Positions 1 through 8,560 of a DNA stretch of 64,000 nt are shown in pieces. Under the pieces are notes generated by a model. The model made no database searches and had not been told where the DNA came from. It was given only the letters and a program-made list of their open reading frames with translations. The position numbers and the translations under genes are program-made. This DNA comes from Bacteroidota bacterium (GTDB lineage Bacteria > Bacteroidota > Bacteroidia > NS11-12g > UBA9320): the NCBI GenBank assembly GCA_013359235.1, contig JABWCE010000006.1:86030-150029 (forward strand), given 5' to 3'. Each line of letters begins with the position of its first letter. Within the stretch, counting starts at the first letter, position 1.

Positions 1-912
1 GATAAAGACAGTTCAACTTTTAATTTGAATTTACCTCTTTCGGCATATTCTTTTTCAATAGGCAATTTTTTTCGTTGGGGAACAAGAGTAAATTATGTTG
101 ACGGTTGGGGAAAAATTACAACTCCATACAAAGCAGACCAAGAATGTTTGAGAATTAAATCAATAATAACAGAGACTGATTCATTTTCAATTTCAATTAG
201 TGGTCAAGCTCCAATAAATTTTGCTTTCCCAAGCAATCGTACAGAATACAAATGGTTATCTAAAACAGAGAAAATCCCTGTTTTAGAAGTTACAGGAAAC
301 GAAATAGGAGGCAATTTTGTAGCTACCGCTATTAAATACAGAGATAATTACAAAAACATATCTAATCCATTAGCACCATTGGCTGACTTTACTGCAGATG
401 ATATAACTCCCGAAACCGGCCAAACAGTGAATTTTACAAATTTAAGCTCAAATAATCCGATGAATTTTCTTTGGGAAATCACACCACCAAATTACACTTG
501 GGAAAATAGCACAAACAATCAAAGCAAAAATCCTAAAGTGAAATTTTCTGCTGCCGGAAAATATACTGTAAAACTTACAGCATCTAATTTAGCGGGCAAA
601 AACACTACAACAAAAACTGAATATATAACTGTAAACAACAATGCTTCGGCAATTGAATTAGATAATTTGATGATTAAATCGTACCCTAATCCGGCAAATG
701 ATGTAATTAATTTTGAATTACCGGATTTGAAAAATCAATTTATTAAAATCTTTGTATTTGATATTAATGGTAAAAATGTAATTTCAGAAAATTTTCAATG
801 TAATGGCAAAAAATCTCTTAATGTATCAACTTTGGCTGAAGGTAAATACTCAGCAGTTTTATTGGCAGATAATAGTATGTTTATTTCTATTTTTGGAGTA
901 AAAAAACAATAA
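1..912 (+). CDS. Secreted PKD-domain protein with T9SS type A sorting signal (5' end outside window)
   Basis: The frame is open from base 1, so the true start lies upstream and only the last ~300 residues are present. A PKD-like beta-sandwich (from 'FTADDITPETGQTVNFTN' through the NITVNN-like strand end, about residues 125-210) is followed by a typical type A T9SS C-terminal domain beginning with a YPNPA motif and ending in basic residues (KKQ). Proteins with this tail are exported across the outer membrane by the type IX system and released or attached to LPS. The N-terminal portion seen here is not a domain I recognise. The next gene is convergent, with only five bases between stops. Confidence 0.85.
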   Translation, partial: DKDSSTFNLNLPLSAYSFSIGNFFRWGTRVNYVDGWGKITTPYKADQECLRIKSIITETDSFSISISGQAPINFAFPSNRTEYKWLSKTEKIPVLEVTGNEIGGNFVATAIKYRDNYKNISNPLAPLADFTADDITPETGQTVNFTNLSSNNPMNFLWEITPPNYTWENSTNNQSKNPKVKFSAAGKYTVKLTASNLAGKNTTTKTEYITVNNNASAIELDNLMIKSYPNPANDVINFELPDLKNQFIKIFVFDINGKNVISENFQCNGKKSLNVSTLAEGKYSAVLLADNSMFISIFGVKKQ

Positions 913-917
913 ATTCA

Positions 918-1322
918 TTATTTGATAATATTATTATCTCTCAAAACCTTTACCAGTTCGTCAACCTGCAATGGCTTTGTAAGAAAATGAAGCACTTTGG
1001 GATTTTCTTTAGCTTTATTTATATCTCCTGCATCAATTGATGATGAAACCATAATTACTGCTGTATTTTTAGTTTTATTTTCATCCAATATTGAGTAAAG
1101 TTCTAAAAATTTAAACCCATTAATTACCGGCATGTGAATATCGAGAAGTATTAAATCCGGTGTTTCATCGGTCGAACAATTTTCTAAAAATTTTAGAGCT
1201 TTTTCTGCAAATTGAAATTTTAAAATTTTATGTGCTATTTTTTTATTTTCAATAAATTTTTCTTGTAGAAACAAATCAAATTCATTGTCATCTACAAGCA
1301 TTATTATTAGCGTATCAATCAT
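918..1322 (-). CDS. CheY-like single-domain response regulator
   Basis: A stand-alone receiver domain of 134 residues. The acidic pocket is D11-D12, the phosphoacceptor is D61 in LLDIHMP, the switch Ser/Thr lies in MVSSS (about 92-95), and the conserved lysine is K116 in LTKP. There is no output domain, so it probably relays phosphate or acts by protein contact, as CheY/Spo0F-type proteins do. It is the last gene of a five-gene minus-strand operon, three bases after the REC-kinase hybrid, and is a natural phosphate acceptor for one of the two kinases upstream. Partnership is inferred from position only. Confidence 0.9.
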   Translation of the reverse strand: MIDTLIIMLVDDNEFDLFLQEKFIENKKIAHKILKFQFAEKALKFLENCSTDETPDLILLDIHMPVINGFKFLELYSILDENKTKNTAVIMVSSSIDAGDINKAKENPKVLHFLTKPLQVDELVKVLRDNNIIK

Positions 1323-1325
1323 TAA

Positions 1326-2432
1326 TTATGATGTTGGAGAAGTAGTATATTGTGATATTTTATTTGGTATTGAAATTTCGAATGAAGATCCTTCATTTAA
1401 TTTAGAGGTAACTGTAATATCACCACCAACTTTATTTAGCGACTCTTTTACGATAAACAACCCTAATCCCGAGCCTTGTTTGTTATTTGTAATTTGTGCC
1501 CTGTAAAACATTTTAAATATTTTATCAATATGTTCTTCATCTATTCCTATTCCCGAATCGCTCACTGTAATTTTAACAATTTCAGGCTTTGCATCAATTT
1601 TTACAGTTACTTTATGTTTTTCTCTTTCGGGATGTTTGTATTTTATGGCATTTCCAATTATATTATTTAATACAACTTTTAATCTGAAAGCATCTCCAGC
1701 AAATTCGCTATCTGATATATCCTGCACTTCAAATTCAGTATTTTGGTCTTGATTTCTAAGCAAATCAATAATATCGTGAACCATTTCGTTTATATCAGCT
1801 TTTTCAATGCTTTCTTCAGAACGAGAGTTTTGATAATATTCAATTATATTTTTAACGTATCTGTCTAATTTGTTTACGCTGTTTTCAATAATATTAAAGT
1901 ATTCATGATTTGTTGATTCGTCCATTTTTGCAAGCTGCACAATTCCTAAAATTGACATCAATGGTGAACGCAAATCATGAGAAACACTGTAAATAAACCT
2001 ATTCAGTTCATCATTGGCTTTTTGGAGTTCTTCGTTTTTAAACTTCAATTCCTGTCCTTTCCAGTAAAGGTCACAGCAATTTTCCATCATCAATTTTAGT
2101 TTATCCCAGTCCCATGGTTTTTGTATGTATTTATTCACCCTTCCTCTGTTTATTGACTCAATTACAAGGTTTATATCAGATTGCCCTGTAATTAGCAATC
2201 TTATAGATTCGGGGTTTGAATCTAAAGTTTTCTCAAGAAACTCAACACCCGTCATAATAGGCATACGCTGGTCTGTTACTATTATTTGTATTGGTTGTTC
2301 TTTTAGTAAAGCTAAAGCTTCGTCGGGTACTGTTGCGGTATATACTTCATATTCTTTTCTAAAAAATGATTTGAAAGCCGTAAGGTTGTTTTCCTCATCA
2401 TCAAGATACAATACTTTTATCTTATCACTCAT
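1326..2432 (-). CDS. Response regulator-histidine kinase hybrid (REC-HisKA-HATPase)
   Basis: This 368-residue soluble protein has an N-terminal receiver domain (acidic pair D11-D12, phosphoacceptor D54 in VTDQRMP, lysine K105 in QKPW), a short helical linker (125-148), a HisKA dimerisation domain with H152 in SHDLRSPL, and a HATPase_c domain (N box NNIIGNAIKYKH, G1 box DSGIGI, G2 box GSGLGLFIV). It has no membrane segment or sensor domain, so its input is probably phosphorylation of its own receiver, by the membrane kinase encoded just upstream (10-base gap). Its receiver is clearly homologous to the separate REC protein encoded at 7852-8319, which suggests a duplication within this locus. 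Confidence 0.9.
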   Translation of the reverse strand: MSDKIKVLYLDDEENNLTAFKSFFRKEYEVYTATVPDEALALLKEQPIQIIVTDQRMPIMTGVEFLEKTLDSNPESIRLLITGQSDINLVIESINRGRVNKYIQKPWDWDKLKLMMENCCDLYWKGQELKFKNEELQKANDELNRFIYSVSHDLRSPLMSILGIVQLAKMDESTNHEYFNIIENSVNKLDRYVKNIIEYYQNSRSEESIEKADINEMVHDIIDLLRNQDQNTEFEVQDISDSEFAGDAFRLKVVLNNIIGNAIKYKHPEREKHKVTVKIDAKPEIVKITVSDSGIGIDEEHIDKIFKMFYRAQITNNKQGSGLGLFIVKESLNKVGGDITVTSKLNEGSSFEISIPNKISQYTTSPTS

Positions 2433-2442
2433 ATTTTAATAT

Positions 2443-4617
2443 TTATACGGTTTCTATAGGTTTATTCTGTAATTTGAGGTTTAAAATTAATGTGATTTTT
2501 GTGCCTTGACCCGGCTCTGATTCAATTTCAATTTTGGCACCATGACTTTCTATAATTCCAAATACTATTGACATTCCAAGACCTGTGCCCTCGCCTACAT
2601 CTTTTGTGGTAAAGAATGGTTCAAAAATTTTATCTTTCACTTCCTGTGTCATACCCATTCCTGTATCAATACATTCAATATACACATGTTCATTTTTCAA
2701 ATAACTGTTTATAGTAAGTTTGTGTTTTTCTCGTTCTTTATATTTATCCATTGCTTGTATGGCATTGTTAAATATATTCATAAATACTTGATTCAATTTA
2801 CCCGGATAACATTCTACAAGTGGAAGCTCGGCAAGATTTGTTTCTACTTCAATATTAGGAGGTGTAGAACTTCTCAATATTACAAGTGTAGATTCAATGC
2901 CTTTGTTAATATCAGCTTCTTTAATATCGCTTTCGTCTAAGTGGGAGAAATTTTTTAACCCTTTTACTATTTCGGCAGTGCGTTTAGCACCATCTTCAAT
3001 TCCATTCATCAAAGTATCAATTTCGGTTTTTATATAATCTAAATCTATTTCTTTTTTGAATTTTTCAATTTCATTTATTTTTTCACTCAAATTTCCATCA
3101 TCTGGTGAAATGGAACTATATTTATCAATTAATTCTAAAACATCTTTTATGTCCATATTTAAAGGTCTGATGTTTGCACTTACAAAATTTATAGGATTAT
3201 TAATTTCATGAGCAATTCCGGCTGTAAGTTGTCCGAGTGATGCCATTTTTTCAACCGAAACGAGTTGCGATTGTGTTTCTTTCAGGTTTTTAAGTGTTAC
3301 TTCTAATTCTGAATTTGATTGAGCAAGCTCTTCAGTTCTTTCATGTACTTTTTGTTCAAGAATTATATTTTGCTCTGTTATAAGTTTTCTGTTTTCTTCT
3401 AATGCATGCAAAGCTTCAACTTGTGACTTTTCTTTTTCTTTTTTCAATATGTTTATTCGGTCAGCAAGTGCAAATGACAAAAGAATAACTTCGGCTCCCG
3501 AACCAAAGTGCATTGTATAACGGGTAAAGTTGTTGTAAGGCAAAACCTCAAAATCTTTAAGTACATATATACATATACCTACAAGAAACAATGACCAACC
3601 CACAAGAAAGAAACGGGCTTCGTGATTTCCCTGTCTGTAAACTTTAAAAGCAAATACCATCATAAAAACCGAGACTGCCGAAGCTGTAACTTCCATTACC
3701 TGAAAACTAAGACCATATTTGCCAGTAAAGCTTAAAATTATTGATACTGTGTAAGGTATTATAAACAAATATGAATATAAAAAAACCTTGTAATTTCTTA
3801 CCCTCATTTGCAAAAATTCTTTAAAAAACTCAAGCCCGGCAATACCTACTAATGAAGGAAAAATATAAGGGCTGTATATAGCAAGCCATGGGGTATTGGG
3901 CCACAAAAATTGAAATGGCAACCCTTGTAAACTTGTTTGAGTTAAAAGTATTAAAACTATATAAATTGAATACCACAGGTAACTTTTATCTCGTACTATT
4001 CCAAAAATAAAAAGGTTGTAAAGAAGCATTACCATCATTATTCCTATGTAAATACCAGAACCTATATTTCTGTTTGAAACTAATTTAAAGGCTGATTTTG
4101 TTGTTCCAACAAAAAGAGGTATTTGCATATTTTCTTTGCATTTTAATTCGAGGTAAAATGTTTTTTCGGTACCCTTGGGTATTTCAATATCAAATAAATA
4201 TTCAGGAGTTAAATATTTTCGGAGATGAAAAAACTGGTATTCACCCATCTTTAATACTTCAAATTTGTTAGTGTTTGCTTTAAAATCGTAAAAAACCACT
4301 TCATCTATTATCGGTTGATTAAGCTGAAGTATAAGATTATCGAGGTTAGATGTGTTTTTTATTATTATTTTCAACCAAACAGTAGATGATGTAATACCCA
4401 TATTTGGCACATCTTTTTTACTTTTTTCAAACTTGTCAGATTTTACAATTTCATTAATTCCAAGTTTTCCTTTGGGATCGACAAGAATATACACATCTTT
4501 GCCAATGCTCAGATTTTGAGTTTCGTCATTGTAATTTACCTGAGCTATTAATTTTGAATTGTAAGCTACTATACTTAAAAATAAAATAACTTTAACTAAA
4601 ATATTTTTTTTAATCAT
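2443..4617 (-). CDS. 7TM-DISM sensor histidine kinase
   Basis: A 724-residue membrane kinase. A signal peptide (1-25) precedes a periplasmic 7TMR-DISMED2-type beta-sandwich (about 30-170). Seven hydrophobic segments (about 187-385) follow, then a coiled coil (390-455) with the [23 protein letters not shown] stretch, a HisKA domain with H470 in GIAHEINNP, and a HATPase_c domain (N box [11 protein letters not shown]1 DTGMGM, F box FEPFFTT, G2 GTGLGMSI). DISMED2 domains are thought to bind small ligands, often carbohydrates. The start codon overlaps the stop of the upstream acyltransferase gene (ATGA), so the two are translationally coupled. This makes it the likely receptor for a product of the two upstream enzymes, which is inference. 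Confidence 0.92.
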   Translation of the reverse strand: MIKKNILVKVILFLSIVAYNSKLIAQVNYNDETQNLSIGKDVYILVDPKGKLGINEIVKSDKFEKSKKDVPNMGITSSTVWLKIIIKNTSNLDNLILQLNQPIIDEVVFYDFKANTNKFEVLKMGEYQFFHLRKYLTPEYLFDIEIPKGTEKTFYLELKCKENMQIPLFVGTTKSAFKLVSNRNIGSGIYIGIMMVMLLYNLFIFGIVRDKSYLWYSIYIVLILLTQTSLQGLPFQFLWPNTPWLAIYSPYIFPSLVGIAGLEFFKEFLQMRVRNYKVFLYSYLFIIPYTVSIILSFTGKYGLSFQVMEVTASAVSVFMMVFAFKVYRQGNHEARFFLVGWSLFLVGICIYVLKDFEVLPYNNFTRYTMHFGSGAEVILLSFALADRINILKKEKEKSQVEALHALEENRKLITEQNIILEQKVHERTEELAQSNSELEVTLKNLKETQSQLVSVEKMASLGQLTAGIAHEINNPINFVSANIRPLNMDIKDVLELIDKYSSISPDDGNLSEKINEIEKFKKEIDLDYIKTEIDTLMNGIEDGAKRTAEIVKGLKNFSHLDESDIKEADINKGIESTLVILRSSTPPNIEVETNLAELPLVECYPGKLNQVFMNIFNNAIQAMDKYKEREKHKLTINSYLKNEHVYIECIDTGMGMTQEVKDKIFEPFFTTKDVGEGTGLGMSIVFGIIESHGAKIEIESEPGQGTKITLILNLKLQNKPIETV

Positions 4618-5321
4618 TTTTTATAATTTGGTAGTGTTAATTGATACTGAATTTCTATTTTTTCTTTGGTTCCCTGTTCTACAGTAAGTTGTTCGGGAAA
4701 TAAACGTAGTGATTCCATTCTCATTTTATCATATTCATCCGCAGTAGAAAGTGTAGCTGCATTCATAATTCCCAATACTCTTGCAATGTAATTTTCGTTT
4801 GGATATTGAAATTCACCATTCATTCCTAAAGAATCATCTACAACAAAGCCTACCCTTCTGAACATTTCTAAAGTATATTCTGCACAAATTCCTACAAGTG
4901 TTCCAAAATCAAGCTGGTTTGCCATTGAAATACCGGCACGTGTAAGCAAAATGCTAATTCCTATGCCGGCAACTCTTTTTGCGTTCCACAATGCACATAG
5001 CTCACCTACTCCACCGTTTTCTCTGTATTTTTTTACAATGTCGTGTATTTTTGGGTCCATTTTGCTTATTGCCTTTTCTACCGGTAGCCAATTTTGTTCA
5101 TCAGATATTTGAACTCTTATACCTCCAACTATTTCCATATCAGGATAAATTTCTGCAACTATTCCGTAAATGTTAGGGTTTTTCATCCACTCTGAGTTAT
5201 TTGTTGTGATATTTGTTATACCATAGTCTTTTAAAACAGCAACATGACCATTAAGAAACTTTTCGCAAGTTTCAGGTTCTTCTATTGCTCTAAAAGCTCT
5301 AAAGCATAATCTTTCACTCAT
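4614..5321 (-). CDS. LuxI/FeeM-like N-acyltransferase (GNAT fold), putative signal synthase
   Basis: A soluble protein of 235 residues with no signal peptide. The pattern of a beta strand with EIVGGIRVQ (63-71), a variable segment, then GELCALWNAKRVAGIGISILL (106-126) resembles the core of autoinducer synthase/N-acyl amino acid synthase GNAT proteins, where a strand with an Arg-rich end is followed by a Glu-led acyl-carrier or CoA-binding strand and helix. It sits between the E1-like/nitroreductase gene (TAATG overlap upstream) and the 7TM sensor kinase (ATGA overlap downstream). An acyltransferase acting on the product of the adenylating enzyme would fit this order. The fold call rests on motif pattern only; a generic GNAT acetyltransferase is the alternative. 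Confidence 0.6.
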   Translation of the reverse strand: MSERLCFRAFRAIEEPETCEKFLNGHVAVLKDYGITNITTNNSEWMKNPNIYGIVAEIYPDMEIVGGIRVQISDEQNWLPVEKAISKMDPKIHDIVKKYRENGGVGELCALWNAKRVAGIGISILLTRAGISMANQLDFGTLVGICAEYTLEMFRRVGFVVDDSLGMNGEFQYPNENYIARVLGIMNAATLSTADEYDKMRMESLRLFPEQLTVEQGTKEKIEIQYQLTLPNYKK

Positions 5322-7624
5322 TACTCAATTTTATGAAATACCGCCTCCAACGGCCTTCTTAATGTTTTAACTTTTGGCAAATCTGCTTTTGTAAGTCTGA
5401 ATATCAAAATATCACCTTCACCTGGTTTTATTTTAAATATTTCTTCAAACTTAGGCCTCAATGCCCATAATTTCTTTTGTCCTTCATCTGAAATATTATC
5501 TCCTTTTCCTTGTATAAGTCTGTTGTAAACAAAAATTGAAGAAGAAGTTGGCTGAAATGCCAAACCTTTCAAATTAGACGATATCCATACTCTTTGTAAA
5601 ACTCTGCCTCCATTAAAATAATCGGTAAGTGTTTGTCCGTCCATTGAGAGAATTCCAACGGCACCGGCAGAATCAATTGATTTTTTGGTTAATTTTTTAA
5701 AAGCATTCCCTCCCCCCCATTTGTTTACAAGTTCAATAACATCGCCTTCTTTTGCTATTCTTAATCCTGCCTTTTCAGAGTTAGAAACATCAAGTGTATT
5801 AATATCTACACCATCTCTTCTGGCATTGTTTTCGGCATCAGTCCACCTTATTTCATCAGAAAAATCAAGTTGACCTCCTTTTTCAAGAAGTCTTAATTTT
5901 TCAAGTTCACCAAGAATTTCACCAATATTGTTTAATTCCTCTTCGCTTGTAAAAAATCTTAGGTCTGCTCCTTTTGTTTCTTTTGCCAAACTTACCAAAT
6001 CGTCAAGAATTTGGGGTTCAATATACGGTCTTTTTACCAAATTTCTATTAGTACATCTCAAATTTATTCCATTTGCCATTTCAATCATTCGCATATCTGA
6101 AGATTTTTCGGGGAAAAACTTCACTTGAGCAACCAATTCTTTAATATTTTTTTCAGGAAAAACTTCAACTTTTGCATCAAGTTTCATTGTTTTGGCGTGA
6201 AGTACAGCATTTTCAAGACAAGCACCTAATGCAATACTTGCAGAAATATTTCCCCAACCTAAAAATACAGGATTGCCATCAAGTGCAAAATACAACAGCA
6301 AAGAATTATTTTTCATAGCCCATTGCCAGGGTTGATAATTACCGCCCGAAGGAGCTCTTATAGCAGCTTCTAATATTTGTTTAACTTGCAAATCGCTTAT
6401 TTGAGCTTGATTGGCTTCAAGTTGCACATTTAATTTTTGAGAAATACCTACCACATCGGTATAAGTAAATGGATCAACCCAAGGTTGAGGTTCTTTTGCT
6501 GGCACTTTATCACCAATCAACTCTTCGATGTCCACATGATATCTACCAGATTCAGAATAATAGCCTAAGAGTATTCTTCTTCCAACGTCTGCTGTAATGC
6601 CACCACCCATCGTTACAGAACTTGCAAGCTGTGGCCATGTAGTAATGGTTTGTTCTATTTCGAGCATTGATGCTTTTAATCTTAACGAAGATGTTTCTAT
6701 ACCTAAAATATCGAGCATGTATGGTATTTTTTCTTCATTTGTTTTAAGAGTTTTTAAAGTTGCAATATCAAGATGATCAACCAAACCATGTAAAATTGCA
6801 CGATTAGGTTCAAGGTCAAATCTTTCAACATCAACCATACATTTATCACTTGCTTCCATTATAACCGGAACACCAAGTTCTCTGGCTTTATGACGACATA
6901 ATATTTTAATATCAAGCCCATCAGATTCTTCAATCAACAAATCAAGTTTGCCACCACCTGTAAAAAATTCATTCATGTTTTCTTCAGTCAATCCGTCAAT
7001 AAAACAAGTAACTTTTAAAAATGGATCTATCTCTGCTATCTCACGAGCTACCGAGTAAACTTTATAAATTCCCAAATTTTTAATTCCTGTTCTAATTCGG
7101 TTCAGGTTTGTAAGTTCTAATATATCAAAATCTGCAAGACGTATTTCATTGCAAATTCTTTCCATTGCAATAGTAATAGCAACTGATTGACCTACAGAAA
7201 GCCCTATAACGCCAATTTTCTTATTGCTTAAAATTGCTTTTTCTTCGGGTGTAATTTTATATTGATTTCTACTTGTTCGTATTTCAATAAATTCTTTTTC
7301 ATCCGGTATATGCACCAATCTGTCAGACCAAGGATAATAAACCCACACACCATATTCTTCATTAGTTAAGGGCGAAATATGTTTAGCGGCTTGCTCCGAC
7401 AATTGTTCGCTAGTAAACTTAATATTAGGCGTTCTCATTTTCATAAGTTCTTTCATCTGGTCAAACATGTAATCATGCACTTTAAGACCGGGCTTCTTTA
7501 ATAATTCAAAAAATTCTTGTTTTTGTTTTTCATCTGTCAATCTATAAAAGACAGGCTTTATCAGATTTTCATTCTTTGATTGCTCAATTATTAATTCTTC
7601 AAGCTTTAATTTAATATTTTTCAT
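5321..7624 (-). CDS. E1-like (ThiF/MoeB) adenylyltransferase fused to nitroreductase (Rv1355c/MoeY-like)
   Basis: A 767-residue cytoplasmic fusion. Residues ~125-365 form an E1-like Rossmann domain with the nucleotide loop GLSVGQ (141-146), D165/D167, N173 and R176 in ADFDILELTNLNR, K188, and D235 in EESDG. These positions match the MoeB ATP/Mg site (spacing from the second Asp to Arg is nine residues in both). No CxxC zinc pairs are present. Residues ~410-760 form an FMN nitroreductase domain beginning with the RAPSGGNYQPW signature (423-433). An N-terminal extension (1-120) is unassigned. This architecture is that of mycobacterial Rv1355c (annotated MoeY). The expected chemistry is adenylation of a carboxylate plus flavin-dependent oxidation or reduction. 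It is first in the signalling operon. Confidence 0.85.
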   Translation of the reverse strand: MKNIKLKLEELIIEQSKNENLIKPVFYRLTDEKQKQEFFELLKKPGLKVHDYMFDQMKELMKMRTPNIKFTSEQLSEQAAKHISPLTNEEYGVWVYYPWSDRLVHIPDEKEFIEIRTSRNQYKITPEEKAILSNKKIGVIGLSVGQSVAITIAMERICNEIRLADFDILELTNLNRIRTGIKNLGIYKVYSVAREIAEIDPFLKVTCFIDGLTEENMNEFFTGGGKLDLLIEESDGLDIKILCRHKARELGVPVIMEASDKCMVDVERFDLEPNRAILHGLVDHLDIATLKTLKTNEEKIPYMLDILGIETSSLRLKASMLEIEQTITTWPQLASSVTMGGGITADVGRRILLGYYSESGRYHVDIEELIGDKVPAKEPQPWVDPFTYTDVVGISQKLNVQLEANQAQISDLQVKQILEAAIRAPSGGNYQPWQWAMKNNSLLLYFALDGNPVFLGWGNISASIALGACLENAVLHAKTMKLDAKVEVFPEKNIKELVAQVKFFPEKSSDMRMIEMANGINLRCTNRNLVKRPYIEPQILDDLVSLAKETKGADLRFFTSEEELNNIGEILGELEKLRLLEKGGQLDFSDEIRWTDAENNARRDGVDINTLDVSNSEKAGLRIAKEGDVIELVNKWGGGNAFKKLTKKSIDSAGAVGILSMDGQTLTDYFNGGRVLQRVWISSNLKGLAFQPTSSSIFVYNRLIQGKGDNISDEGQKKLWALRPKFEEIFKIKPGEGDILIFRLTKADLPKVKTLRRPLEAVFHKIE

Positions 7625-7753
7625 ATTTATTTTTTTACTAACTAATCATAGCAAAATTGAATAATATAAAGCAATTTGTGATATTTTTTTTTAACATCAA
7701 AACAATAGTGAACTATTTATTTGACACATTTTTTTTAAATTATAAAATTATGT

Positions 7754-7784
7754 TTTGAATAAAGTTTTATTTACTTTATCTTTG
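7754..7784 (+). promoter_or_regulatory. Bacteroidota sigma-A-type promoter for the REC gene at 7852
   Basis: A -33 TTTG (7754-7757) and a -7 TATCTTTG (7777-7784) are separated by 19 bases, matching the Bacteroidota consensus TTTG-N19/20-TAnnTTTG. Transcription would start near 7790 and leave a leader of about 60 bases. It lies in the 227-base divergent region shared with the E1-like operon. No equally good promoter was found for the minus-strand operon there. Confidence 0.7.
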
Positions 7785-7851
7785 AAAAAGAAATTTAAAC
7801 AAGTTACATTTGAAGATTAATTTATAAGTAATTATTTAAATAAAGAAAACA

Positions 7852-8319
7852 ATGGAAAACACACAGGAAATTAGTGTTTTGTACGTTGATGACGAAGAAA
7901 ACAACTTAGTTGCTTTTAAAGCTAGTTTTAGAAGAGAATTTAAAGTGTTTACTGCTCTCTCGGCTGTTGATGCAAAAGAAATTCTTAAAAATAATATAAT
8001 TCATGTATTAATAACAGACCAACGTATGCCTGTAACAACTGGTTCTGAATTGCTTGCACAGGCCGTACAAGATTACCCCGACCAAATAAGAATTTTACTT
8101 ACCGGATACTCTGATATTGACGCTTTGAAAGATGCCATTAACCTTGGACAAATTTATTGCTATCTTCAGAAGCCATGGAATGAAAACGAATTGAAAGACA
8201 CAATAATTAAAGCTTACAGCATTTATAAAAGTAAAAAGGATAAAGAAGCCTATACAGGTAAACTTGAAGAAAGCAACGAACAACTTGAATTTTATCTTAG
8301 ACAAAAGTTGTTGTCTTAA
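7852..8319 (+). CDS. Response regulator receiver protein with C-terminal helical tail
   Basis: A 155-residue protein with an intact receiver domain: D13-D14, phosphoacceptor D56 in ITDQRMP and K107 in QKPW. A basic, probably coiled-coil tail (~118-155) follows and ends in LRQKLLS. The receiver closely resembles that of the REC-kinase hybrid at 1326-2432 (shared DDEENNL, TDQRMP, TGxSDI and QKPW blocks), and the tail sits where that protein has its linker before HisKA. It therefore looks like the same design without the kinase. It is transcribed divergently from the E1-like operon and is a plausible further output of that system. Confidence 0.88.
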   Translation: MENTQEISVLYVDDEENNLVAFKASFRREFKVFTALSAVDAKEILKNNIIHVLITDQRMPVTTGSELLAQAVQDYPDQIRILLTGYSDIDALKDAINLGQIYCYLQKPWNENELKDTIIKAYSIYKSKKDKEAYTGKLEESNEQLEFYLRQKLLS

Positions 8320-8334
8320 TTTTTTATGATATTA

Positions 8335-8373
8335 AATAAAAAAAGGACAAATCAGTTGATTTGTCCTTTTTTT
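8335..8373. terminator. Bidirectional rho-independent terminator
   Basis: A ten-base-pair perfect stem (8345-8354 with 8357-8366) on a two-base core is flanked by A-rich sequence on the left and a T run on the right. It can end both the REC gene (plus) and the tRNA-Leu transcript (minus). Confidence 0.85.
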
Positions 8374-8377
8374 ATTG

Positions 8378-8459
8378 TGCGGATGATAGGACTCGAACCT
8401 ACACGCCGCGAAGCACCAGATCCTAAGTCTGGCATGGCTACCAATTACATCACATCCGC
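8378..8459 (-). tRNA. tRNA-Leu (anticodon UAG)
   Basis: On the minus strand the acceptor arms GCGGATG/CATCCGC pair perfectly. The anticodon stem CCAGA/TCTGG closes the loop CTTAGGA, giving anticodon UAG (reads CUA and other CUN codons). The long variable arm TGCTTCGCGGCGT is the class II type expected for leucine, and the T arm is GTAGG-TTCGAGT-CCTAT. The discriminator base is A. The CCA end is not encoded and would be added after transcription. Confidence 0.95.
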
Positions 8460-8502
8460 AAAAGATGTCGCAAAGTTACATTTTTAAATTATACATATCA
8501 AT

Positions 8503-8535
8503 AAAAAAAGCCGAAAATTTCTTTCGGCTTTTTTT
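8503..8535. terminator. Rho-independent terminator downstream of the Asp-box gene
   Basis: The stem AAGCCGAAA/TTTCGGCTT (8508-8516 with 8522-8530) is flanked by an A run and a T run. It lies 26 bases past the stop of the minus-strand gene at 8561 and upstream of tRNA-Leu. Confidence 0.85.
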
Positions 8536-8560
8536 ATTTCTTATTTTAATTAATACTTTT

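Noticed and set aside
5321..7624. Antiviral E1/E2/JAB (ubiquitin-like) defence module
   Set aside because: An E1-like domain is present, but there is no E2-like, JAB-type peptidase or ubiquitin-like protein; the partners are an acyltransferase and kinases.
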